The notes under the pieces were generated by a model. That model did no database searches. It was not told the origin of the DNA and saw nothing but the letters and a program-made list of their open reading frames with translations. Source: Nonomuraea polychroma (GTDB lineage Bacteria; Actinomycetota; Actinomycetes; Streptosporangiales; Streptosporangiaceae). From it: a stretch of 64,000 bases of DNA. Positions 52,176-60,266 of the stretch are shown here, piece by piece; within the stretch, counting starts at the first letter, position 1; each line of letters starts with the position of its first letter. The DNA is taken from assembly GCF_004011505.1 (NCBI RefSeq), contig NZ_SAUN01000001.1, positions 3,286,001 to 3,350,000 on the forward strand, read 5' to 3'. A program made the position numbers and the translations under genes.

Positions 52176-52176
52176 G

Positions 52177-53367
52177 TCAATGCCCCCCGTCCCACGTGAC
52201 CGGCAGGTCCAGCACGCCGTGGATGAGCACGTCGGGGGTGCGCGACCGGATCTGCTCCGGCGGCACGGCCAGGCGCAGCGACGGGAACCTGGCGAACAGC
52301 GCGGGGAGCGCCGCCCGCATCTCGACGCGGGCCAGCTGCTGGCCGAGGCACTGGTGCACGCCGTGGCCGAAGCCCACGTGCCCGGTCGCGGCCCGGCCCA
52401 GGTCGAGGGCGTCGGGGTCGGGGAAGCGGCCGGGGTCGCGGTTGGCGGCCGTGATCGAGATCGTGACCGTCTCGCCGGCCCGCACCTTCTCGCCGCCCAG
52501 CTCGACGTCCTCCAGCGCGGTGCGGGTCAGGAAAGGGATGATGCTGAGGTAACGCAGCAGCTCCTCGATCGCCTGGTCGGGTGCCGAGCGCAGCGTGGCG
52601 ATCTGTCCGGGATGGCGCAGCAGCGTGAAGACGCCCAGGGAGATCATGTTGGCGGTGGTGTCGAGCCCGGCGCCCAGCAGCATGAAGCCGATGTTGGCCA
52701 GCTCCTCGTCGCTCAGGTCGCTCCTGGTCAGCCCGCTGAGCACGTCGTCGGTGGGCGCGGCCCGCTTGGCCTCGATCAACTCCCGCATGTGCTCCCGCAT
52801 CCCGAGGAACCCGGCGATCCTCTCCTCCTGCGGGACGCCGCCGGCGGTCATCGCCTCGGCCTGGCTGCGGAACCGCTCCCGATCCTGCTCCGGCACGCCG
52901 AGCAGCTCGCAGATCATCACCGCGGGGATCGGCGAGGCGAACGCCGCCTGCAGGTCCAGGGGCGGGCCCTGCCGCTCCATGGCGTCCAGGTATGTGCCGG
53001 TGATCTCCTCGGCGCGCTCGGTCAGCAGGCGCATCCTGCGCACGGTGAACTCGCCGGTGAGCAGGCGGCGGTAACGCGTGTGCTCCGGCGGGTCCTGCGA
53101 GACGAAGATGCCCGGCGGCGCCGGCTGGGCCGGGCCCCGGCCGGGCTGCTCGACGGGGACGTGCAGCAGCTCCGCGCGGGCGCTGAAACGCCGGTCGGCC
53201 AGCACCTCGCGGGCGAGGGCGTGGCTGGTGACCACCCAGCCGAGGTGCCCGTCGGGATAGGCCAGCGGGGCGATGGGCCGCGTCTCCCGCAGCCCGGCCA
53301 GGCCGGTGGGCGGGTCGTCGGGCATGGGCCGCTCCGTGGGCAGGACCACGGCGCCGTTGTCGGTCAT
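52177..53367 (-). CDS. Cytochrome P450
   Basis: 396 residues from the ATG at 53367, with AAAGGAGGT 8 bases upstream. Soluble bacterial P450: I-helix oxygen-activation motif LLGAGLDTTANM, K-helix ExxR in EELLRYLS, heme-binding loop VGFGHGVHQCLGQQLARVEM with the thiolate Cys near residue 340. The FVSQDPPEHTRYRRLLTGEFT segment is typical of CYP105/107-like families in actinomycetes. It hydroxylates or epoxidises a small molecule with help from a ferredoxin, which is not encoded nearby. Co-transcribed with a TetR regulator. Confidence 0.95.
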   Translation of the reverse strand: MTDNGAVVLPTERPMPDDPPTGLAGLRETRPIAPLAYPDGHLGWVVTSHALAREVLADRRFSARAELLHVPVEQPGRGPAQPAPPGIFVSQDPPEHTRYRRLLTGEFTVRRMRLLTERAEEITGTYLDAMERQGPPLDLQAAFASPIPAVMICELLGVPEQDRERFRSQAEAMTAGGVPQEERIAGFLGMREHMRELIEAKRAAPTDDVLSGLTRSDLSDEELANIGFMLLGAGLDTTANMISLGVFTLLRHPGQIATLRSAPDQAIEELLRYLSIIPFLTRTALEDVELGGEKVRAGETVTISITAANRDPGRFPDPDALDLGRAATGHVGFGHGVHQCLGQQLARVEMRAALPALFARFPSLRLAVPPEQIRSRTPDVLIHGVLDLPVTWDGGH

Positions 53368-53398
53368 CTCGGGACCTCCTTTGTCCGGTGACAACAAC

Positions 53399-53419
53399 AA
53401 TACAGTACAGGACTGTATT
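53399..53419. promoter_or_regulatory. Palindromic operator upstream of P450-TetR operon
   Basis: AATACAGT and ACTGTATT form a perfect inverted repeat with a 5-bp spacer, 31 bp upstream of the P450 start codon. Size and symmetry fit a TetR-family operator, and the operon encodes a TetR protein. It also lies 28 bp before the -35 box of the divergent trp leader promoter. Confidence 0.75.
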
Positions 53420-53446
53420 GAAATGGGACACGCAGGGGGTGCCGCG

Positions 53447-53475
53447 TTGCGCGATCTTGATTGGCCGGTTAACCT
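53447..53475 (+). promoter_or_regulatory. Promoter of the trp leader (leaderless transcript)
   Basis: -35 TTGCGC (53447-53452), 17-bp spacer, -10 TAACCT (53470-53475). Transcription would begin about 7 bases later at 53482, which is the A of the leader-peptide ATG, so the leader peptide would be translated from a leaderless mRNA. This fits the absence of any ribosome-binding site before that ATG. Confidence 0.6.
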
Positions 53476-53481
53476 GTCGGC

Positions 53482-53523
53482 ATGCGAAATCACGCTCAGC
53501 TCCAGTGGTGGCGCCGCTCTTAG
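53482..53523 (+). CDS. trpL: trp leader peptide (tandem Trp codons)
   Basis: A 13-codon ORF encoding MRNHAQLQWWRRS, with two adjacent TGG codons at positions 9 and 10. It lies directly upstream of the anthranilate synthase gene and overlaps the first stem of an attenuator. When charged tRNA-Trp is scarce, a ribosome would stall at the Trp pair and free the antiterminator. No ribosome-binding site precedes it; it is probably leaderless. Confidence 0.88.
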   Translation: MRNHAQLQWWRRS

Positions 53524-53577
53524 GCGGCGTGGATTTCGCGTTTCTCGACGGACGGCCGCCCCGGATGGCGGCCTTTC
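53512..53577 (+). terminator. Tryptophan attenuator (pause stem, antiterminator, terminator)
   Basis: Pause stem 1:2: CGCCGC (53512-53517) with GCGGCG (53524-53529), just after the Trp codons. Terminator 3:4: GGCCGCC (53554-53560) with GGCGGCC (53567-53573), followed by TTT. Antiterminator 2:3: GGCGGC (53523-53528) can pair instead with GCCGCC (53555-53560), which destroys the terminator. The three mutually exclusive pairings are those of a classical ribosome-mediated attenuator. Confidence 0.85.
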
Positions 53578-53626
53578 TCGTGTCCGCCCCCGGGGCTCGA
53601 TCATTTGACGTGATAAGGGGCAGTAG

Positions 53627-55753
53627 ATGGAGACCAGCGGATATACCACCGCCGGGGGCATCGGGGTCGAGCGTGAGGCTCGCGAGGTGGACGAGGCGGC
53701 GCTCGAAGAGATCGTGACGGCGCTCGGCGAACGCCGCGGCGGCGCGTTCTCCTCGGGCATGGACTACCCGGGCCGCTACAGCCGGTGGGCGTTCGGCTAT
53801 GTCGATCCGTGCCTTGAACTGGTCGCCAAGGGACGCACGATCACGGCGACCGCGCTCAACGAGCGCGGCAGGGTCGTGCTGCCCGCCGTCGCATCCTGCC
53901 TGCTGGCCGCCGGCAAGCCGGTCACCGAGCCCACGGCCGACCGCGTGGAGGTGCACGTCCCCGAGTCGGAGGACCTGCTGCCCGAGGAGATGCGCAGCCG
54001 CAGGCCCACCGTGTTCACCGCGATCCGCGAGGTCATCGCCGCCTTCCGCGGCGACGACCCGCACCTGGGGCTCTACGGCGCCTTCGGCTACGACCTGGCC
54101 TTCCAGTTCGAGCCCATCAGGCAGGAGCTGCTGCGCCCCGACGACCAGCGCGACCTCGTGCTCCACCTGCCCGACCGGCTGATCGTCATCGACCGGCAGC
54201 GCGAGACGTGCGTCGAATACCGCTACGAGTTCACCGTGGACGGGACCACCACCCGCGGCCTGGAGCGCACCGGCGCCGGCACGCCCCTCGCCGTCCCCGG
54301 TGAGCTGCCGCCCAACCCCGCGAAGGGCGAATACGCCAAGGTCGTCGCCGCCGCCAAGGAGAAGTTCAAGCGCGGCGACCTGTTCGAGGTCGTGCCCGGG
54401 CAGGTCTTCCACGCCGCCTGCACCGATCCCGCCGCCTTCTACCGCGGCCTGCGCCACAGCAACCCGGCCCCGTACGAGTTCATCATCAGCCTCGGCGAGG
54501 GCGAGCACCTCGTCGGGGCCTCGCCCGAGATGTACGTCCGCGTCACCGGCGACCGCGTCGAGACCTGCCCCATCTCCGGCACGATCGCCCGCGGCAGCAA
54601 CCCGGTCGAGGACGCCGAGGCCATCCGCACGCTCCTGTCCAGCATCAAGGAGGAGTCGGAGCTGACCATGTGCACGGACGTGGACCGCAACGACAAGTCG
54701 CGGATCTGCGTGCCGGGCACGGTCAGGGTCATCGGCCGCCGCCAGATCGAGCTCTACTCCCGCCTCATCCACACCGTCGACCACATCGAGGGCCGGTTGC
54801 GCCCCGAGTTCGACGCGCTCGACGCCTTCCTCACCCACATGTGGGCCGTCACCGTCACCGGTGCGCCCAAGACGTGGGCCATGCAGTTCATCGAGGACCA
54901 CGAGGCCACCACCCGCCGCTGGTACGGCGGCGCCATCGGCTTCATCGGCTTCGACGGCTCCATGAACACCGGCCTGACCCTGCGTACCGCCCAGATCAAG
55001 AACGGCGTGGCGACCGTCAGGGCCGGGGCCACGCTGCTGTTCGACTCCGACCCCGAGGCCGAGGAGCGCGAGACCGAGCTCAAGGCCAGCGCCCTGCTCG
55101 GCGCCCTGGCCGCGGTCAACCAGCCGGACGCCGTCCCGGTCGCCGAGCCCAGGCCGCAGCCTGGCCTGGGCATGAAGGTGCTGCTCGTCGACCACGAGGA
55201 CTCCTTCGTCAACACCCTCGCGGACTACTTCCGCCAGGAGGGGGCGGACGTGGTGACGCTGCGCCACGGCTTCCCGGCCCACATGATCGACGAGATTCGG
55301 CCCGACCTCGTGGTGCTGTCGCCCGGCCCCGGCTGGCCGACCGACTTCGGCATGGCGGCGCTGCTCGACCAGGTCTACGCCCGCGACCTGCCCGTCTTCG
55401 GCGTCTGCCTGGGCCTGCAGGCCATGGTGGAGCAGGCCGGCGGCACGCTGGAGCTGCTCGACTATCCCGAGCACGGCAAGCGCGGCCAGGTCACGCGGCT
55501 CGGCGACAGCGCGCTGCTCGACGGGCTGCCCGAGCAGTTCACCGCGGCCCGCTACCACTCGCTGCACGCCAAGCAGCCGGGGGTGGTCGGCTTCACGCCG
55601 ACCGCGCTCACGCCCGACGGCAACGTCATGGCCATCGAGGACGTGCAGCGGCGCCGCTTCGCCGTGCAGTTCCACCCCGAATCGATCCTGACCCAGGAGG
55701 GCGGCGCAGGCGCGAAGATCATTGCGAACGTGCTGCGCCTGTGCCGCCGCTAG
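53627..55753 (+). CDS. trpEG: Anthranilate synthase, TrpE-TrpG fusion
   Basis: 708 residues. Residues about 50-500 are the chorismate-binding TrpE part: LYGAFGYDLAFQFEP, FKRGDLFEVVPGQVF, ASPEMYVRVTGDRVETCPISGTIARG, MCTDVDRNDKSRIC and GGAIGFIGFDGSMNTGLTLRT. Residues about 515-708 are the TrpG glutamine amidotransferase: LLVDHEDSFVNTLADYF, PGPGWP, catalytic Cys near 593 in FGVCLGLQAM, and His in FAVQFHPESILTQEGG. The fused enzyme turns chorismate and glutamine into anthranilate, the first step of tryptophan synthesis. Such fusions in actinomycetes can serve secondary metabolism or primary Trp supply. Controlled by the attenuator upstream; AGGGG precedes the ATG. No other trp gene is adjacent. 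Confidence 0.96.
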   Translation: METSGYTTAGGIGVEREAREVDEAALEEIVTALGERRGGAFSSGMDYPGRYSRWAFGYVDPCLELVAKGRTITATALNERGRVVLPAVASCLLAAGKPVTEPTADRVEVHVPESEDLLPEEMRSRRPTVFTAIREVIAAFRGDDPHLGLYGAFGYDLAFQFEPIRQELLRPDDQRDLVLHLPDRLIVIDRQRETCVEYRYEFTVDGTTTRGLERTGAGTPLAVPGELPPNPAKGEYAKVVAAAKEKFKRGDLFEVVPGQVFHAACTDPAAFYRGLRHSNPAPYEFIISLGEGEHLVGASPEMYVRVTGDRVETCPISGTIARGSNPVEDAEAIRTLLSSIKEESELTMCTDVDRNDKSRICVPGTVRVIGRRQIELYSRLIHTVDHIEGRLRPEFDALDAFLTHMWAVTVTGAPKTWAMQFIEDHEATTRRWYGGAIGFIGFDGSMNTGLTLRTAQIKNGVATVRAGATLLFDSDPEAEERETELKASALLGALAAVNQPDAVPVAEPRPQPGLGMKVLLVDHEDSFVNTLADYFRQEGADVVTLRHGFPAHMIDEIRPDLVVLSPGPGWPTDFGMAALLDQVYARDLPVFGVCLGLQAMVEQAGGTLELLDYPEHGKRGQVTRLGDSALLDGLPEQFTAARYHSLHAKQPGVVGFTPTALTPDGNVMAIEDVQRRRFAVQFHPESILTQEGGAGAKIIANVLRLCRR

Positions 55754-55811
55754 GGGTGCGGGCCGCGTAAAACATCCGCGGGGGCATGCGGGACTCCCAT
55801 AGAGTCTCCGC

Positions 55812-57002
55812 ATGCTCTCGGTAGATCTACCCGACACGGTGCGTGACGCGCTGCACGCCCCGCTCGTCGACCACCACTGTCACGGGGTTCGCCGGGACGA
55901 CCTGACCAGAGCCCAGTTCGAGCTGCTCCTCCACGAGGGCGGCGGCGCGGCCCCGCCGGGCACCACCCACTTCGACACGCCGTTCGGCCTGGCGATACGG
56001 CGCTGGTGCGCGCCCCTTCTCGACCTGGAGCCGCACGCCCCGCCCGCCGTCTACCTCAGCCGGCGGACGGAGCTGGGCGCCGCCGAGGTCAACCGGCGGC
56101 TGCTGACCGCGGCCGGGGTGGTGGCGTTCCTCGTGGACACCGCCTCGGAGGACGCGGACCTGCTGGCGGCGGCCGAGATGGGCCGCCACGGCGGCGCGGC
56201 GGCCGACGAACTGGTCAGGATCGAGCACATCGAACGCGAGGTGGCCGAGTCGGCCCGGATCGCCCTCGACTACCTCGACAGCCTCGGCGAGGAACTCACC
56301 GCCCGGGCCGCCCGGGCGGTCGCGCTCAAGACCGTCATCGCCGGGCTCTGCGGACTGGACTTCGACCCGGCCAGGCCGAGCAGGGGCTCGGTGATCGCGG
56401 CGGCCAACCGGCGGCTCGCCGACCCGAAGGAGCCGCTCACGGACCCCGTCCTGCTGCGCCACCTGCTGTGGTGCGCGATCGACGTGGCCAGGGAACGCGG
56501 CCTCCCCGTGCAGTTCCACACGGGCCTCGGCGCCGCCGCGGGGCTCGGTGGCTTTTCCGGGGCCGGGACCGCCGCCTGGGCCGCGGCCGAGTTGCACCGC
56601 ACCGACCCGGCCAAGCTGAGCACGTTCATCGCCGGACTCCAGCCCGCCGGCGTGCCGGTGATCCTGCTGCACTGCTACCCGTACCACCGCCAGGCCGCCT
56701 ACCTGGCCGGCCGCTACCCGCACGTCTACGTGGACGTCGGCCTCGCCCTGCCGCACACCGCCGCCGCGTCGGCCAGGGTCATGGAGGAGTTGCTGGAGCT
56801 GGCCCCGTTCCACAAGCAGCTGTTCAGCTCCGGCTGCCGCGGGGTGGCCGAGAGCTGCCTGCTGGGCGCCCTCTACTACCGGCAGGCGCTGGGCACGGCG
56901 CTCGCCGCCAGGGTCGGCGCGGGGGAGTGGAGCGCCGCGGACGCGGCCAGGATCGCCCACATGATCGGCTCAGGCAACGCCCGCCGCATCTACCGCTTGT
57001 GA
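55812..57002 (+). CDS. Amidohydrolase_2-like protein (FluG N-terminal type) with a lost metal Asp
   Basis: 396 residues. The N-terminal metal motif is VDHHCHG (His22 and His24), strand-6 His occurs in LHCYPYHRQAAYLA, and GLPVQFHTGLGAAAG provides another His. In related enzymes the barrel's eighth strand has a metal-binding Asp in F-S-S-D; here the equivalent reads LFSSGCRGVAES near residue 338, with Gly-Cys instead. The active site therefore looks altered. Relatives include FluG amidohydrolase domains and amide/ester-hydrolysing barrels. Single gene 58 bp after trpEG on the same strand; it may share the transcript. Confidence 0.83.
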   Translation: MLSVDLPDTVRDALHAPLVDHHCHGVRRDDLTRAQFELLLHEGGGAAPPGTTHFDTPFGLAIRRWCAPLLDLEPHAPPAVYLSRRTELGAAEVNRRLLTAAGVVAFLVDTASEDADLLAAAEMGRHGGAAADELVRIEHIEREVAESARIALDYLDSLGEELTARAARAVALKTVIAGLCGLDFDPARPSRGSVIAAANRRLADPKEPLTDPVLLRHLLWCAIDVARERGLPVQFHTGLGAAAGLGGFSGAGTAAWAAAELHRTDPAKLSTFIAGLQPAGVPVILLHCYPYHRQAAYLAGRYPHVYVDVGLALPHTAAASARVMEELLELAPFHKQLFSSGCRGVAESCLLGALYYRQALGTALAARVGAGEWSAADAARIAHMIGSGNARRIYRL

Positions 57003-57468
57003 GAGGACTCCTCCCGGAGGGGTGAGATCGAGAAGGCTTCAGCCGTGTCACGGCGCGCGGGTGGCTGTCGCCATGATGTCTCCTCCGGCGTGTGCGGCAC
57101 TCGATCTTGGTCCACACGTGGACGATGGCTGCCGTCAAGGGTCGCCCGCCTGGGTCGATTTCCTCGTTTGAGCCCTGTGAGGTGAAGCCGTTGCTGTGAG
57201 CTTGCCGTGAATCCCATCCCGGCTTCTCGCCGATCACCCATGACATGATCATCAACGGTCAGATTCCGCGTCCCGGCGGTGGGTTCGAGCCTCCCGCCGT
57301 GCAGATCCGATAGGGAGCAAGCATGTCCGTCCTCGTTGGAGAAGGCGTCCCTGCCCATGTTGTGGCAGGCGAGTCGCTGCCGTACGTTCCGCGGCTCGAC
57401 CTTCGGTTAGCGTCCACGGGAGTGGTGTACGGGTTTGAACCTACTCGTCACCTTGATGCCCGTGAGGG
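57003..57468. other. Intergenic region left of the insertion sequence
   Basis: About 470 bp without a convincing gene; base composition is lower in GC than in the flanking genes. A minus-strand open frame of about 120 codons here (ending inside the amidohydrolase 3' end) has poor codon use. A hairpin at 57274-57299 (CGGCGG/CCGCCG around GGGTTCGAGCC) looks like the T-arm of a tRNA, but no full tRNA can be folded. Confidence 0.5.
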
Positions 57469-58845
57469 AAGATCGATGTGACATGAGGGCGGCCACTCCG
57501 CGATCCTTCACAGCTGTCGAAGGCATAAGAAGGAGAACGAGAAGTGGCCGCTATGGACATTCTGCCTGCTGAGGGCGAGTGGTTCGACGAGAGCCTGGCG
57601 CAGGCCTCGCCCGATGTGCTGCGCGAGATGGTCGTGCGGATGGCGCAGATGATGATGGACGCCGAGGTCGAGCAGCGCTGCGGCGCCGGCTACGGCGAGG
57701 TGTCCGAGGCGCGCATCAACTCGCGTAACGGCTATCGGCGGCGCGAGTGGGACACCCGGGCCGGGACCGTCGAGTTGGCGATCCCCAAGCTGCGGCAGGG
57801 CTCGTACTACCCTGACTGGCTGCTGGAGCGGCAGCGGCGGGCCGAGCGGGCGCTGGCCTCGGTGGTGGCGACTTCGTATCTGCTGGGTGTCTCGACCCGG
57901 CGGGTGGAACGGCTGGCCGAGCAGCTCGGGGTGACCAAGCTGTCCAAGTCGCAGGTCAGCGTGATGGCCCGGGAGCTGGATCAGATGGTGAGCGAGTTCC
58001 GCAACCGGCCGTTGGATGCCGGGCCGTACACGTTCGTGTGGATCGACGCGCTGACGCAGAAGGTGCGCGAGGGCGGGCGCACGGTCAACGTGCACGCCCT
58101 GGTCGCGACCGGCGTCAACGCCGACGGGCACCGCGAGATCCTCGGCATCGACGTGGTCTCCAGCGAGGATGGGGCGGGCTGGCTGGCGTTCTTGCGCGGT
58201 CTGGTCGCCCGCGGCCTGTCCGGCGTCAGTCTGGTGATCTCCGACTGTCATGCCGGGCTGCGCGATGCGATCGGCTCCACGCTGCCCGGCGCCTCCTGGC
58301 AGCGGTGTCGCGCGCACTACGCGCGCAACTTGGCGACCTGCGTTCCGAAGGCGGCTCAGCCGTGGGTGTCGACCATGCTGCGCACCGTCTTCGAGCAGCC
58401 CGACGCCGCCTCGGTGCGCGCGCAGCACCGCCAGGTCGTCCAAGCGTTGGAGGACAAGTACCCCAAGGCCGCCGAACATCTGGACGAGGCGCGCGAGGAC
58501 ATCCTGGCCTTCGCCGTCTACCCCAAGGCGGTGTGGCGGCAGATCTGGTCCAACAACCCCCAAGAGCGGCTGAACAAGGAGATCCGCCGCCGTACCGACG
58601 TGGTCGGCATCTTCCCGCACCGAGACGCGATCATCCGGCTGGTCGGCGCGGTACTGGCCGAGCAGCACGACGAGTGGACCGAAGGCCGGCGCTACCTCGG
58701 CCTGGAAATCCTCGCCGACTGCCGCAAAGCAGCCGGAAGAAAGGCCAAAGAAGACGCCGCTGATGTCAATGTGACCAATGGTGCTATTGCTGCTTAAATA
58801 GCGATTCAGATCGCAGAGTGGTCGAATCTCATACACCACGATCTT
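57469..58845. mobile_element. IS256-family insertion sequence, 1377 bp
   Basis: Imperfect terminal inverted repeats of about 38 bp bound the element: left end 57469-57506 and right end 58808-58845. When the left end is reversed the two share ATCGC-GAGTGG-CG, TCAT and CGATCTT at the same spacing. A complete transposase gene lies between. I see no obvious 8-9 bp target duplication (left flank CGTGAGGG, right flank GGACGCGG), so one flank may have been changed by deletion after insertion. Confidence 0.82.
57544..58797 (+). CDS. IS256-family (mutator type) transposase
   Basis: 417 residues from the GTG at 57544 (AAGGAG upstream; an ATG three codons later is an alternative). The Transposase_mut domain is complete: SRNGYRRREWDTRAGTVELAIPKLR, the first catalytic Asp in FVWIDALTQKV, the second in VISDCHAGLRDAI with the following WQRCRAHYARNL (C-x2-H), and the Glu in WSNNPQERLNKEIRRRTDVVGIFP. 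No frameshift or stop interrupts it, so the element may be active. Confidence 0.95.
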   Translation: MAAMDILPAEGEWFDESLAQASPDVLREMVVRMAQMMMDAEVEQRCGAGYGEVSEARINSRNGYRRREWDTRAGTVELAIPKLRQGSYYPDWLLERQRRAERALASVVATSYLLGVSTRRVERLAEQLGVTKLSKSQVSVMARELDQMVSEFRNRPLDAGPYTFVWIDALTQKVREGGRTVNVHALVATGVNADGHREILGIDVVSSEDGAGWLAFLRGLVARGLSGVSLVISDCHAGLRDAIGSTLPGASWQRCRAHYARNLATCVPKAAQPWVSTMLRTVFEQPDAASVRAQHRQVVQALEDKYPKAAEHLDEAREDILAFAVYPKAVWRQIWSNNPQERLNKEIRRRTDVVGIFPHRDAIIRLVGAVLAEQHDEWTEGRRYLGLEILADCRKAAGRKAKEDAADVNVTNGAIAA

Positions 58846-59545
58846 GGACGCGGCCGACCTTCGTGACCGATCTCTTGTGATCGGTCCCTACTTCTCCAGC
58901 GAGGAACACGAGCGACATGTGTTGGAGACCACAGGCAGTGTGGACTGGTTCTCGTTCAGCGATCAGGACGAGATGCGCTTCGCCAAGCAGAACAGGCACA
59001 TGGCGAGCCTGTGGTTCCGAGTGCCCGAAGAGCCAGCCGCTGTGTCGTCGATCAGCGGCTGGCTCGACGTGCCGGTGGTCGCGGGACTCCTGGCATGCTC
59101 ACGCGACGAGCCCTTTCACCTCGCCTCGACAGCCGGGCGATGGTGCGCTCCAGGAGGCCGCGTACTGATAGGCATCGATACGCTGGCCGCTTCCGTGCCA
59201 TCGGCACTTTCCCGGCGCCTCAGAGTGGGCATGGGATTCGACTTGCTCCTCTCCGATGACCGGCTCGTTGGCTGGCTATTGGAAGAGCCGGAGCGGTATT
59301 TGCAGGGGCTCTGGGAACCATCCCCGAACGAGTCGCCGTCCGACGCCTGGTTGGGAGACGCACTCGAGGAGTATTTGGATCTGGTGTCGTTCCCCAATAT
59401 CGAGAAGATCCAGGAGGGAGAGTCGACGATGTACGAGTCGTTGAACGCGCTTCGCAATCGCCTCGCCGCGAACGAGGGCGCATTCAAACGACGAGCCGCA
59501 TTGCGGAAGCGTCTCGACGAGCTCATTACTGACTGGTACGGCTGA
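58844..59545 (+). CDS. Hypothetical protein, low GC, 5' end at the IS right end
   Basis: 233 residues if read from the TTG at 58844, which lies inside the IS right inverted repeat; a GTG at 58877 would give 222. No ribosome-binding site precedes either, so the original 5' end was probably removed or replaced by the insertion. The GC content and codon use are visibly lower than in neighbouring genes, a sign of transfer. The sequence (VDWFSFSDQDEMRFAKQNRH, then a helical C-terminal part ending LRKRLDELITDWYG) matches nothing I know; size and composition are like immunity or antitoxin-type proteins, but that is only an impression. Confidence 0.6.
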   Translation: MDAADLRDRSLVIGPYFSSEEHERHVLETTGSVDWFSFSDQDEMRFAKQNRHMASLWFRVPEEPAAVSSISGWLDVPVVAGLLACSRDEPFHLASTAGRWCAPGGRVLIGIDTLAASVPSALSRRLRVGMGFDLLLSDDRLVGWLLEEPERYLQGLWEPSPNESPSDAWLGDALEEYLDLVSFPNIEKIQEGESTMYESLNALRNRLAANEGAFKRRAALRKRLDELITDWYG

Positions 59546-59794
59546 CTCGTTAGTAGGGGCGGCCGTCGCATGACGCTGCGGGGACGCCGGTCCACGGACC
59601 CAGGGTTGGGCTCCTTCCTGGGTGGTTGAGGCGAGCCCGGTGGTCGAGGCGGGTGGACCAGCGCTCAGGTGTGGGCCGGTATCTGGGTGAGGCGCCGCCT
59701 GGCCAAGACGAATGCCTGTGCCCAAGGCCAGGTACGCCGAATCCGCAGCCGCAGGAACAGCCGGCAACCCGATATGCGAGGCGCGCTCGTTGGG

Positions 59795-60253
59795 TCAGTG
59801 GGGGCGGCCGTCGAGGCAGGCGCCGAGCTTGGTGCCGACCACCTGCATGGCGTCGGCCAGGGCGGCCGTCTGCTCCGGCGTCAGGTGGTCGAAGAGGACC
59901 TCGCGCAGCGCCTGGGCATGGTGGGGGGCGATCTCCGCGATGACCGCCCGGCCCTCGTCGGTGATCTCCGCCACGCTGGCCCGCCCGTCGCTCGCATCCG
60001 GCCGCAGCCGGACGTACCCCCGTTCCACCAGCTTGCTGACCCGGTGACTGAGCCGGCTGATCGACACGTTGCCCACGGCCGCCAGGTCGCTCAGCCGGAG
60101 CGGTTGCCTGGCCAGGGCGTTGAGCAGCCCGTACTCGATGTGCACCAGGCCGTGGGCCCGGAAGGTGCGCTCCACCTGCGGGATGCCGACGAGCATGACC
60201 GCGAGCAGCCCCTGCCACGCCCGCTGCTCGTCCTCGCCGAGCCCTTCGACCAA
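59795..60253 (-). CDS. MarR-family regulator
   Basis: 152 residues from a TTG at 60253 (GGGGG a few bases upstream). Winged HTH: YGLLNALARQPLRLSDLAAV, then ISRLSHRVSKLVERGYVRLRPDASDGRASVAEITDEGRAVI, with the D-x-R wing of MarR proteins. Second gene after a DoxX-family gene (13-nt gap). Inverted repeats upstream of the doxX gene are the likely operator, so the protein would repress its own operon until an inducer, perhaps oxidative or phenolic, is bound. Confidence 0.9.
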   Translation of the reverse strand: MVEGLGEDEQRAWQGLLAVMLVGIPQVERTFRAHGLVHIEYGLLNALARQPLRLSDLAAVGNVSISRLSHRVSKLVERGYVRLRPDASDGRASVAEITDEGRAVIAEIAPHHAQALREVLFDHLTPEQTAALADAMQVVGTKLGACLDGRPH

Positions 60254-60266
60254 GGAACCCCCAGGG

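Noticed and set aside
53368..55837. Very long minus-strand open frame opposite trpEG
   Set aside because: It is the antisense of an unmistakable anthranilate synthase fusion and of the attenuator; only the part from 53367 down (P450, TetR) is real on that strand.
57241..57320. tRNA gene
   Set aside because: Only a T-arm-like hairpin can be formed; the loop is a base short and no acceptor, D-arm or anticodon arm pairs correctly.
56990..57358. Minus-strand open frame of about 122 codons
   Set aside because: Overlaps the end of the amidohydrolase gene, has mixed hydrophilic composition without structure, and poor third-position GC bias.
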